From Prevotella sp. (GTDB lineage Bacteria > Bacteroidota > Bacteroidia > Bacteroidales > Bacteroidaceae), in assembly GCA_017417465.1 (NCBI GenBank), contig JAFPZD010000116.1, forward strand, positions 1 through 64,000: a stretch of DNA of 64,000 bases, given 5' to 3'. Each line of letters starts with the position of its first letter. Positions within the stretch are counted from its first letter, which is position 1. Below the pieces are notes generated by a model. That model was not told where the DNA came from. It saw only the letters and a list, made by a program, of their open reading frames with translations, and searched no databases. Made by a program: the position numbers and the translations under genes. Of the stretch, positions 45,101-50,289 are shown in pieces.

Positions 45101-45544
45101 GACTACCACAACTATCCCACCAACATGGTGGTCATCGCACAGGTGGTCTTCGGCAGTGAACCAGTGGCAGGCGCTGAGGTGGGCATCTTCGCTGGCGACG
45201 AGTGCCGCGAGGCTGCAGTCACCGACGACCGCGGTATGATCTACGTCACGGTGCCCGGCAATGAGCCGACGCAACTGAACTTCATCATTGCCACCGACGG
45301 CAAGATGATGGAAGCAGCCGAGACCATCACCTACGAGACCGACGCTGTCTGCGGCATGCCGCGTACACCGTTCGTCATCGACCTGGGTAACGCCACGGCC
45401 ATCCACTCAGTTGGCTATCTGACTAATTCGCTCGACAATTGCTTCGACCTCCAGGGTCGCCGCGTCAACAGTCAAATGTTGAATTCGTCAAATCGTCAGA
45501 TGAAGGGCGTCTACATCATCAACGGTCAGAAGAGAGTGAAGTAG
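36131..45544 (+). CDS. Giant secreted LamG-rich multidomain protein B with T9SS-like tail
   Basis: 3137 residues, paralogous to giant A over most of its length. The hydrophobic signal is set back from the first Met (RLLLLFVLLTSALPMVKA, about 24-42). Order: fibronectin-like repeats; regulatory-like fold (SGRVTYGTSGSSVENVEV, about 637); LamG 1 (about 670-857); second regulatory-like fold (SGTIYYEGTNIPVDSVSIYV); conserved central region (about 1374-1780: FVGANGDLYIGKSSNLLFG...PVFRTMGGQSSCPYED); LamG 2 and 3 (about 2114-2244 and 2304-2467); Ig-like module (about 2580-2674); MNLIANIYFQDEPS domain; GLGWNWMSLG domain; heptamer-encoded SQFSTLNSQ segment; CFDLQGRRV...YIINGQK tail. It lacks the local repeats of A in some places and has no catalytic motif. 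The gap of 34 bases to the small protein gene implies co-transcription from the boxed promoter. Confidence 0.85.
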   Translation: MKTKPIFTRQKWLELLLRKVCMANRLLLLFVLLTSALPMVKAEKYITDLAVLGKENKNDIGALNDKYKNQGYTIVNQDLNSGAGGYYIYLAYKTSDTANPDDGYVTDIIASTKNVSTLKLNNRTYTKVPADGFNGDLNKDAGGDYIYLYYTKERTGLTGHFGTMRAISKLETSSNSNSSSSGGIDDYGPIMWGDTNSGACDANRGCGSGTPYIYIRMYFKEQSLTIKTDPTFAEDLIYTGSEQSLLSGAATPSGNYGTMKYKVDNGSEVTVPKATTVGSHQVKYYLEGKNKNGIQFAKNSGEKTATVNIGAPTIRPSDVKGQFNQGSKEVVLTWDIFSNPSGYTGYKWVVYREGQKLGTVASDKPRTWTDTGFENETELVYYVYYVSNNWDEGTTNDNCMGSVEVNTTRRVPVRDLEGDPQNTYLAISWTSDIYPLSLGHKFKIYVDDETEPIITITPKEKQTFYLWEHRYTDAHTDRVNGSEMRNDTLVYYTEEQGLGACSPHDYRVVGFIGDKDLDEGTLEKKSIGAATRFYSFEATKGCYAGSVKLSWHIDNQGSTASKTYIVDRRTAERPTEAWTNIARVNSADENVLYTDETALPGVYYDYRVTAIDKCGDGETINTVATDIGFSQATGTVSGRVTYGTSGSSVENVEVTVTKASASSGDEEQYHALHFSNVDGYVTWKYPKATYAKEKFSTGDFTMQMWLYPEAFANKWIARLKGANKGLGIQADGSLVFCDGTDNYTFGLKMTAGKYSHVALTRSGNELTCYLLEFDNDGKPVTKKGTSRLQRALPLDDATQFELGYFNGYVDEFRLWTKCLSENDIKNNFDHLLVGNEKNLETYWTFDEGLNTQFFDYSREGTVYNQHHGKIENNVEPSTNTPNKLALKAKTDNDGNYIIQGIPFTGEGTNYNVEPVLNSHEFSPQKQSRFISASSLVHNSVDFNDISSFEVSGTIYYEGTNIPVDSVSIYVDGRAVSRGGKAVQTNEDGEFIVDVPIGLHYLTAVRDGHTFVNDGRIPEDPAGLNESMQEFKNPLSGLRFFDNTLVPVAGRIVGGAIEGEKPLGFGLSSNNIGKAIITLEIPDPRYMINAEEKFENNVSKGYYPVANDTLLPQIDAMTNAGVAYRNGGQFTTDAQTVTIITDAATGEFGAMLPPLDYKVLSVQMENAEARNAYKFDAEMLPRIDASDAATVLQDSVLNESGDYVYFDYVASFMQTVHTDPVLSVTQNKQPEGVFGNRMVSYLDPMTKNEEQVEVYANDNGSVTYNFDYPVFGELGTYTFNLEGYELYTNYEKPETDQDRVAKVPLRDVIVTISNALSASQEVQNADDPDNAGQVLNLKSNQLMLDSVGKATYQWRAGLPNIQWPYTRKLNMTYSNGAGEYKWHGPAGEGLEGIIFGDLPSGTNFTTEGPSEVEMILHDPYGDSSFASWETGKVTVESKDTLGTHVQDNSFMFNGHLGPDFTTNSGFGVSVQTTWDVMVDPSIGFDRVMQNDTVTSHITTLEATRAISTSSDPEFVGANGDLYIGKSSNLLFGKARSVGLKKNDDGTYEVGTDDAIIVGKKFHTNFVYTEYQIENVMIPNLKQVRNDLLIHVADTETATNDTNENLYVTTLTEEDPNFGQPGTYKVLMKQDGIDMVGFYNDQIKGWRDVIKQNEEYKVELFKKNPDDNLSFGGGSEITNTVSSSQTYTKTISYTHNWTVIASLDAGFTYNGLGFDVATENNTTWENTESEGHESTTTATFSYTLADSGADDSFTMDIYKASGNHGPVFRTMGGQSSCPYEDQVVTKYYKPGTELSTATWKIEDPELACDNNMLTGVPTGGKAQFELLLRNNSITNTDNYFNLVPVDGTNPLGAKLSLPTGPIGNGRTVYVPAGETVKMILTLEQGNIDITKYDDIQLAMTSTCQDDIASTVSISAEFVPASTPVNMTIDKMVVNTSNVNDELKVRVTGFDRNFAGLKSVNLQYMAPGDQSWSLLESYIPSDEVRENAAQKLLPANGVIDVSIDMKQSKWIDGIYQFRAQSSALFAGSPVTTESDILTVVKDLSRPQLFGAANPTDGILNADDEISVTFNEDIQKEMLIKNNIIVSGVLNGDQVQHDVALSAQNTERAAYTEAGINLAQKSFSGDVWVRVTAAGDIFTHGNGDEKFKLSVDANNHLVVTIGNDSYTSEESIDKETWTFIAFSYNYESGNSHLKARAVTANGTKDLFYDKPVADYRGTGAITLGQNFSGAMHELTLWDKSREMQEAQAEMHYTKKPSTPNLIGYWKMDEGEGKTIRDYARNRHMTLPADTWYLNNDNKAVSLNGANSLKLNISECNALPTEDYAVEMWFKGAKADQSTASTLFSATEQSVSMGFNASGALTMIAGGSDIEISKNNYLDNAWHHLALNVLRNGNATVYVDGTPVKTMTASTVPALEGAWLYVGSKSGTGSYFKGTVDEVRFWKASMTGDLISSQRTQRLNGDESGLVAYYSFEKLSRDPVSGIISSVSNATDLSSGKHDAEMSSGSIAFVDEAPAMKVKPEATNVEYSFVANERGIIITLNEAPARLEGTTLQFTVRGVQDLNGNESEAIMWSAFVRQNNLLWKDVTEVNMEKEVGEPATFEATFTNESGLSENWSLSGLPAWLTADATSGSLKATMSKTITFTVSESIPIGKYEETIYLTGNSNISEPLTLYLKVTGDKPEWAFNKGDYKESMNLIANIYFQDEPSMDSDDMVAAFIDGECRGVAQPEYKQRYDNYFITMDIYANANEADSPVEFKMYDASTGTIYPLVKAFAYGETNPTAITFETNTLLGRYYSPYRLDATDEVEQSIELGLGWNWMSLGVKPDDLSVENVFAKANGKVEFVKSNTQNAEFDGEDWLSEITAMNNREMYTVQTNEALTLNVTGHRVNPADEPITVNNGWSWVAFNQLAVMSLGDALADMQPQDDEIIKGQRGVAYYDSYEWSGSLTQLTPGQGYKIFGRQARTFTYPTMTAAPARANSQFSTLNSQPSLFTPVDYHNYPTNMVVIAQVVFGSEPVAGAEVGIFAGDECREAAVTDDRGMIYVTVPGNEPTQLNFIIATDGKMMEAAETITYETDAVCGMPRTPFVIDLGNATAIHSVGYLTNSLDNCFDLQGRRVNSQMLNSSNRQMKGVYIINGQKRVK
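45048..45089 (+). repeat. Heptamer array in the giant B coding sequence
   Basis: Six 7-base units (CCAATTC, TCAATTC, TCAACTC, TCAATTC, TCAACCC, TCCCTGT) stand at the position where giant A has nine. The difference of three units (21 bases) preserves the frame. Confidence 0.9.
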
Positions 45545-45583
45545 ATCGGGGAATACGTACCCACGTACCTCCGTACCCACATT

Positions 45584-45618
45584 ATTGGCTGCACCGGCAT
45601 ATTGCCGATGCAGCCAAT
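45584..45618 (+). terminator. Terminator after giant B
   Basis: ATTGGCTGC...GCAGCCAAT hairpin with an inner CGGCA/TGCCG stem, then a T-rich tract. It is the same element as after giant A and is preceded by the same CGTACC repeats. Confidence 0.8.
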
Positions 45619-45680
45619 TTCTTTCTTCTAAAGAAACTTAATTTCTTACCGCTGCCTGTGCTTATTTCAGAATTTTTATG

Positions 45681-45688
45681 TAAGTTTG
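45681..45688 (+). promoter_or_regulatory. -7 box of hutI
   Basis: TAAGTTTG at 45681-45688, 35 bases before the ATG at 45724. No clear -33 element. Confidence 0.6.
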
Positions 45689-45723
45689 CAGGCAAATCAT
45701 GAAAAGTTATCATTTTGAATCTT

Positions 45724-47031
45724 ATGAATCAACTATTGGTTAAGAATATCGGGCTGTTGGTGGTTGACAACCACGGACGGCAATGCCTCAGTGGCGCAGA
45801 GATGAAAGAACTCGAAGTACTGAAGAATGCCTGGCTCCTGGTGGAAGACGGCAAGGTAAAAGACTTCGGTAATCAGACCGCTCAGTGCTCAACGCTCAGT
45901 GCTCAGTTAGAAATCGATGCCAATGGTGGAGCCGTGCTGCCATCGTTCTGCGACTCGCACACCCATCTGGTCTATGCCGATAGCCGTGAGGGGGAGTTCG
46001 TCGACAAGATACGCGGTCTGAGCTACGCCGAGATAGCACGCCGAGGCGGCGGCATCCTGAACTCTGCCGACCGTCTGCACGAGCTCAGCGAGGACGAGCT
46101 CTACCGTCAAGCCATGCGACGCATCGATGAGATCATCCGTAAAGGCACGGGAGCCGTCGAGATCAAGAGCGGCTACGGCCTGAACATCGACGACGAGCTG
46201 AAGATGCTACGGGTCATACGCCGCATCCGTGAGACAACCACACTGAAGGTGATGGCCACGTTCCTCGGTGCCCATGCCGTTGGCCGAGCCTTTGCTGGTC
46301 GTCAGGGCGACTATGTCGACCATGTCATCAACGACATGATTCCCGAGGTGGGCCGACAGGGCCTTGCCGACTTCATCGACGTGTTCTGCGACGAGGGCTT
46401 TTTTACGCCCGAAGAGACGGCACGCATGCTCGAAGCTGGTCTAAAATGGGGCATGCGCGGTAAGATTCACGGTCAGGAGTTGGCCGACTCAGGCGGCGTA
46501 GATGTTGCCGTCCGATACGGTGCCCTCAGCGTCGACCACCTAGAGAGCATGACTGACCGCGACATCCATCTCCTCAAATCTCAAACCTCCGCTCGGCCGA
46601 AGGACGCTTGCTACCAACGGGACGCAAGAAATCTCAACACCATTCCCACTGCCCTGCCCGGCACGTCGTTCTTCCTCAACATGCCATTCGCTCCAGGACG
46701 GAAAATGATTGATGCGGGGCTGCCGTTGGCCACCGCCAGCGACTACAACCCCGGCTCCACGCCGTCGGGCGACATGAAGTTCGTGGTATCACTGGCATGC
46801 ATCAAGATGCGGCTGCTCCCTGAAGAGGCCATCAATGCGGCCACGCTGAACACCGCTGCCGCCATGGGACTCAGCGGCGATTACGGCTCACTGGCCCGCG
46901 GAAAAGTCGCCAACTTCTACATTACCGAGCCCATCCCCAGCATCGATTACATCCCCTACGCCTACACGCAGCCCATCATCCGCCGTGTGTTCCTCCAGGG
47001 CAAAGAGTACGCCCGCGCTCCCCACAAATAA
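45724..47031 (+). CDS. hutI: Imidazolonepropionase
   Basis: The ATG at 45724 (MNQLLVKNIGLLVV) is preferred over a TTG at 45715; 435 residues. It hydrolyses imidazolonepropionate to formiminoglutamate, the third step of the hut pathway. Amidohydrolase-type metal motifs are present: CDSHTHLVYADSREGEF, then AVEIKSGYGL, FLGAHAVG, KIHGQELADSGG, and ASDYNPGSTPSGDM with the metal Asp. TALPGTSFFLNM is the usual late block. It is longer than the usual 400-415 residues because of two repeat-derived inserts: a GCTCAGT heptamer array (45880-45907, encoding AQCSTLSAQL) and a 44-base element between AAATCTCAA direct repeats (46576-46637), encoding about 17 extra residues before TIPTALPG. Both are in frame, so the enzyme is probably still functional. 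Confidence 0.93.
   Translation: MNQLLVKNIGLLVVDNHGRQCLSGAEMKELEVLKNAWLLVEDGKVKDFGNQTAQCSTLSAQLEIDANGGAVLPSFCDSHTHLVYADSREGEFVDKIRGLSYAEIARRGGGILNSADRLHELSEDELYRQAMRRIDEIIRKGTGAVEIKSGYGLNIDDELKMLRVIRRIRETTTLKVMATFLGAHAVGRAFAGRQGDYVDHVINDMIPEVGRQGLADFIDVFCDEGFFTPEETARMLEAGLKWGMRGKIHGQELADSGGVDVAVRYGALSVDHLESMTDRDIHLLKSQTSARPKDACYQRDARNLNTIPTALPGTSFFLNMPFAPGRKMIDAGLPLATASDYNPGSTPSGDMKFVVSLACIKMRLLPEEAINAATLNTAAAMGLSGDYGSLARGKVANFYITEPIPSIDYIPYAYTQPIIRRVFLQGKEYARAPHK
45880..45907 (+). repeat. GCTCAGT heptamers inside hutI
   Basis: Four 7-base units (GCTCAGT, GCTCAAC, GCTCAGT, GCTCAGT) in the N-terminal beta region, before the SHTH metal motif. Confidence 0.9.
46576..46637 (+). repeat. Small insert flanked by 9-bp direct repeats inside hutI
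   Basis: AAATCTCAA occurs at 46576-46584 and 46629-46637. The 44 bases between include CCTCCGCTCGGC, a string also found at 16755-16766. Homologous HutI proteins lack the encoded residues. It may be a miniature insertion with a target duplication, or a local expansion. Confidence 0.55.
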
Positions 47032-47047
47032 ACTATATAGAAGCAAT

Positions 47048-48102
47048 ATGATGAAGCAGAGCCTACACCTTATTAATAATAAAGCAGCGACACCGAAGCG
47101 TCTGCTGACACTTCTCCTGTTGCTCTTCCCGTTTCTCCCTTTTACGGTGGAACCGAGCGTGGCCCAAGGAGATTCCGACCCCTTTGGTGAAGTCGACACC
47201 GCGAAGTACCCCAACACGATGACCATCACCGGCTATGTGCGTATGAACGGGAAGGTGCTGGGCAACGAGACTGTTGTCGCCGTCTAGGCAAGAAAAGTCC
47301 TATGAGCACCGACAAGTATACTAACATCCTGATGTTGACCATCTACGGCAACGACTCGGCACTTCCGCTCCACTTTAAGGTCTTTACAGATGGCCACGTC
47401 ATCGAGGTGGACCAAGGGCTGAGCTTCGTGACCGACGCCCGTATAGGCAAAGCCAAAGACCCCTATTATATCGACCTGCCCGCGCCGGTAGTCACCACGC
47501 CCTGCACTGAGGGCTGGGCCACCACCTGCCTGCCCTTCAATTCTGAGGTTCCTGCGGGCATCGCAGTCTGGTATGCATCGGGTATCGGCCAAGACAGGCT
47601 GATGATGACGAGGGTTGTGAAGAACGGCGACGGATCGTTGCTTCTGCCTGCCAACACCCCCGTTCTGCTACATTTCAGTTCAGAACTCATGGCTCATAGC
47701 GCGCAGATAGAATGGCTGGCACGCGTGGCCGACGGTAACTTCACCACCGAAGGCAGCATCCTCAGGGGTACCACCGTCAATACCACCGTCAGAGCGGGCA
47801 GCGTGCTGACATTAGGCCATTCTGACAACAATAGCAACTTAGGTTTCTGGCGCTTCAGCGGCACCGTCATTCCCGCCAACCACGCCTACATCGCCGACGT
47901 ACCCGCCAGTGTGCGCGGTATCACACTACCTGACGACATTTCCGGTGACTCGTTCGAAACAAGCATACAGTTGGCAGTTGACAGGGGGCCGTCGACAGTT
48001 GACAGGGGGCAGTTGATATCCTACGACCTGTTGGGTCGCCGCGTCAACGGTAATTCCATGAAAATACGGAAATTGTGGAAACAGAAAGCCACGAAGCAAT
48101 AA
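47048..48102 (+). pseudogene. Frameshifted copy of the small surface protein
   Basis: It starts 16 bases after hutI (MMKQSLHLINN..., hydrophobic leader, then DPFGEVDTAKYPNTMTITGYV) and stops at TAG 47285-47287 after VVAV. Compared with the 63591 copy, exactly 19 bases are missing after GCCGTCTA (around 47288). The downstream frame (MSTDKYTNILMLTIYG from 47302 to 48102) continues the same protein in another frame: VTTPCTEGWATTCLPFNSEVP and a degenerate tail YDLLGRRV lacking YIVNGKK. No giant gene follows. It is an orphan, decaying member of the small/giant family. Confidence 0.8.
47969..48017 (+). repeat. 7-bp-period repeat in the 3' part of the frameshifted small-protein gene
   Basis: Seven units (AGTTGGC, AGTTGAC, AGGGGGC, CGTCGAC, AGTTGAC, AGGGGGC, AGTTGAT) directly before the YDLLGRRV codons. 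Confidence 0.85.
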
Positions 48103-48110
48103 AGGCTCTG

Positions 48111-49916
48111 TCAGACTTGCCGGATGAAGTCGTCGAGGTTCTCGCCTTTCTGTAGGGCGAACTTCTTGCGGAGTCGGTAGCGTGCAGTGTTGATGCTGTC
48201 GGGCGTTACCGAAAGCATCTCGGCAATCTGCTTAGCACGCATGCCTATTCTTATGTAAGCACAGAGTCGCAGATCGTTCTCTGTGAGGTCGGCGCTCCGC
48301 TCTTTCAGCTTGAGGAAGAAGTCGGGGTGTACGGAATCGAAGTGTAGCTTGAAGCGGCTCCACTCGTCGTCGTTATGCAGCGAGTCGCCGATGACTTTGT
48401 TCACCTGATAGACGTACTCACGCGGTATTTTCCCCTCGTCGGAGAACTTCTTTGTGATGTCGTTAAGCTGCTGCAGTACCTCGTTCTTGTTGGCGAGCAA
48501 CAGGGTTGACGACGATATCTCGCAGTTCTTCTGCTTGATATCGTTCTCGAAGTTCTTGAGGTTCATGTTGTAGATGAGCGTTTCCTGTTCGAGGCTTTTC
48601 TGCAACTCGCGGTTTTCGGCGTGGTGCATCCGTACGCGCTGGCGATAATAGAAGTAAATGGCAACAGCGAGGATGAGTATGACGAGAGCAACGAGGATGG
48701 CTACGTAGAGATAGTTACGGTTAAGCTGTGCGTCCTTCTCAAGCAGCTTGATCTGGTCCTCCTGACGGGCGATGGCTTCACGGGCCTGTGCCTTCGGTAT
48801 GTCGTTCTTGCGCATCTCGGCCTCGTGTCGCTCGTGTTCCTCCTTGTAGAGGCAGAGATACTTGTAGGCCTGCTGCTGTTGTCCTAGTTTGTCGTAGACT
48901 TTCCACAGGTATTCGTAGATGTCGCTCATCATCCGCTCTCCTTTGAGAACGGGTGTGAAGGGTTCGAGCGTCTGCAGCACCTGAAGTGCCTCCTCGTACT
49001 TCTGCTGTTGATAGAGCACGCGGACATGGTTGGTTGCCAGCAGTGTGTAGAAGAGTGGGTTGTCGGGAGCCTTCTGCCTGAGCAGTTCGTAGCCTTGATT
49101 ACAGTAGACTTGTGCGGAGTCGGGCTTCTGCTGTTTGAGGAAAATGCTACTGATGTTGGCAATGGCCTGTAGCGTCATGCCCCAGTCTTTCCCGCCGGTG
49201 GCGATGGACTTTTTGTAGAGTGAGATGCTTTTTTCGTCGTCCTGCCCTGTCGCATCGTTACTGCTGTTGACCATGGCCTGAAAGAAGTAGATGCGGTTAA
49301 GGGGGTAGCGGGCCTGCTGATAACTCTTGCGACTGAGTTCGATCTGTTCAGCGGCGGCATGAGGATCGTTGATATCAAGAAACAGCTGCCCCATGAGGAG
49401 ATAGGCATTGCCAAGGAAATAATGGTCGCCGTACTTCTGGAAAACGGGAATAGCTTCGCCGAGCAGCTGGTAGCATTTCAGGAAGTCGTCCATGCGCTCA
49501 TAGTTACCCGCAAGCTGGTAGCTGATACATGCACGGTCGTAGTCGTAGCGCTCGTCGGTGATGAGCTTGCGGGCCTCTTCAAGTTGCTCGATGCACTTGA
49601 GGGGCTGCGCCGTCATTTGCGTCATGCGTATACGCCAATAAGCGGCGCGTGCCTTCAACTGCTTGTTGCCCGTCTCTGCTGCAATACGGTCGAGACGGTC
49701 GAGCAATGCGGGGTCAACACTCTGGCGTTCGTTGTCGTAGTCTATACGAACGAGCTCTTTGGCAATACTATCAAAAGTGGCATTGATGGGCAGGAAATGG
49801 TAGGAAGCCCCTTTCGCATGGAGGGAAACGATAATCAGTAATAGGAGCGCCAGCAGGTTGGCATGTATATGTCGGGGAATCGGTCTTACGATCATTTCAG
49901 GGGGTATTCTTTGCAT
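48111..49916 (-). CDS. Single-chain membrane regulator: TPR sensor, TM, coiled coil, LuxR-type HTH
   Basis: About 601 residues from the ATG at 49916. A longer frame to 49964 begins upstream of the -7 box, and an alternative ATG at 49895 (MIVRPIPRHIHANLLALLLLI) is also possible. Signal-like hydrophobic stretch, then a TPR-rich region (about 40-350: YQLAGNYERMDDFLKCYQLLGEA, GNAYLLMGQLFLDINDPHAAAE, RVLYQQQKYEEALQVLQTLEP). A transmembrane helix (YVAILVALVILILAVAIYFYYR) and a long coiled coil follow. The C-terminal LuxR/GerE-type HTH reads LTENDLRLCAYIRIGMRAKQIAEMLSVTPDSINTARYRLRKK. It is comparable in plan to the 21419 regulator but with another HTH class. Convergent with the frameshifted small-protein gene; its target is unknown. 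Confidence 0.85.
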   Translation of the reverse strand: MQRIPPEMIVRPIPRHIHANLLALLLLIIVSLHAKGASYHFLPINATFDSIAKELVRIDYDNERQSVDPALLDRLDRIAAETGNKQLKARAAYWRIRMTQMTAQPLKCIEQLEEARKLITDERYDYDRACISYQLAGNYERMDDFLKCYQLLGEAIPVFQKYGDHYFLGNAYLLMGQLFLDINDPHAAAEQIELSRKSYQQARYPLNRIYFFQAMVNSSNDATGQDDEKSISLYKKSIATGGKDWGMTLQAIANISSIFLKQQKPDSAQVYCNQGYELLRQKAPDNPLFYTLLATNHVRVLYQQQKYEEALQVLQTLEPFTPVLKGERMMSDIYEYLWKVYDKLGQQQQAYKYLCLYKEEHERHEAEMRKNDIPKAQAREAIARQEDQIKLLEKDAQLNRNYLYVAILVALVILILAVAIYFYYRQRVRMHHAENRELQKSLEQETLIYNMNLKNFENDIKQKNCEISSSTLLLANKNEVLQQLNDITKKFSDEGKIPREYVYQVNKVIGDSLHNDDEWSRFKLHFDSVHPDFFLKLKERSADLTENDLRLCAYIRIGMRAKQIAEMLSVTPDSINTARYRLRKKFALQKGENLDDFIRQV

Positions 49917-49933
49917 TTGTTGTTTTGACCGTG

Positions 49934-49964
49934 CAAAGATACGACATTTTTCTGAAATGTGCAA
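49934..49964 (-). promoter_or_regulatory. Promoter of the TPR/LuxR regulator gene
   Basis: Minus-strand TATCTTTG (49941-49934) with TTG at 49964-49962, spacing 20. Confidence 0.7.
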
Positions 49965-50033
49965 GTGAAAATAAACTAAAACGCCGTTTTACAACCCGAA
50001 AATCGCCGTTTTTTGGAGATAAGTGGGAACTTG

Positions 50034-50222
50034 TTAGTCCCAGAGGTATGGTTTCGGTTCAGCCGGAGGTGTGTCTTCAGCTGTTCTGCCCTGCCCGACC
50101 TTGTCCTCGTCGTCGGAGGAACCAAGGCCGAGCCAGGACAAAATGCCCGAAGAGAGAAGGATGTGTCTCTCTGTATGAAGAATTGTCTGCTGTATGGCAG
50201 GTGCTGAATAAGGACGTTTCAT
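50034..50222 (-). CDS. Small protein, 62 aa, unknown function
   Basis: MKRPYSAPAIQQTILHTERHILLSSG... followed by an acidic, Pro-rich tail (SSDDEDKVGQGRTAEDTPPAEPKPYLWD). The opening (Met-Lys-basic-Tyr-x-x-P followed by an IQQ/E-rich strand and LLxxSG) is like the small conserved proteins common in Prevotella and Bacteroides, whose function is unknown to me. It is 67 bases downstream of the CBM protein gene on the same strand, with a hairpin in between, so it may be the last gene of that operon. Confidence 0.55.
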   Translation of the reverse strand: MKRPYSAPAIQQTILHTERHILLSSGILSWLGLGSSDDEDKVGQGRTAEDTPPAEPKPYLWD

Positions 50223-50248
50223 CTTTTTCTCTTCGGTATTAAGTCTTC

Positions 50249-50277
50249 CCCACGCCGTCTCCCGAGAGGCGGCGTGG
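50249..50277. terminator. Hairpin after the starch-binding protein gene
   Basis: CCACGCCG (50250-50257 region) pairs with CGGCGTGG (50270-50277), with an inner CTC/GAG stem. There is no long T run, so termination is less certain. Confidence 0.5.
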
Positions 50278-50289
50278 AAAGAACTTTTG

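Noticed and set aside
49925-50242. Plus-strand open frame of 105 codons
   Set aside because: It overlaps the regulator promoter and is antisense to the better-supported 62-aa minus-strand protein.
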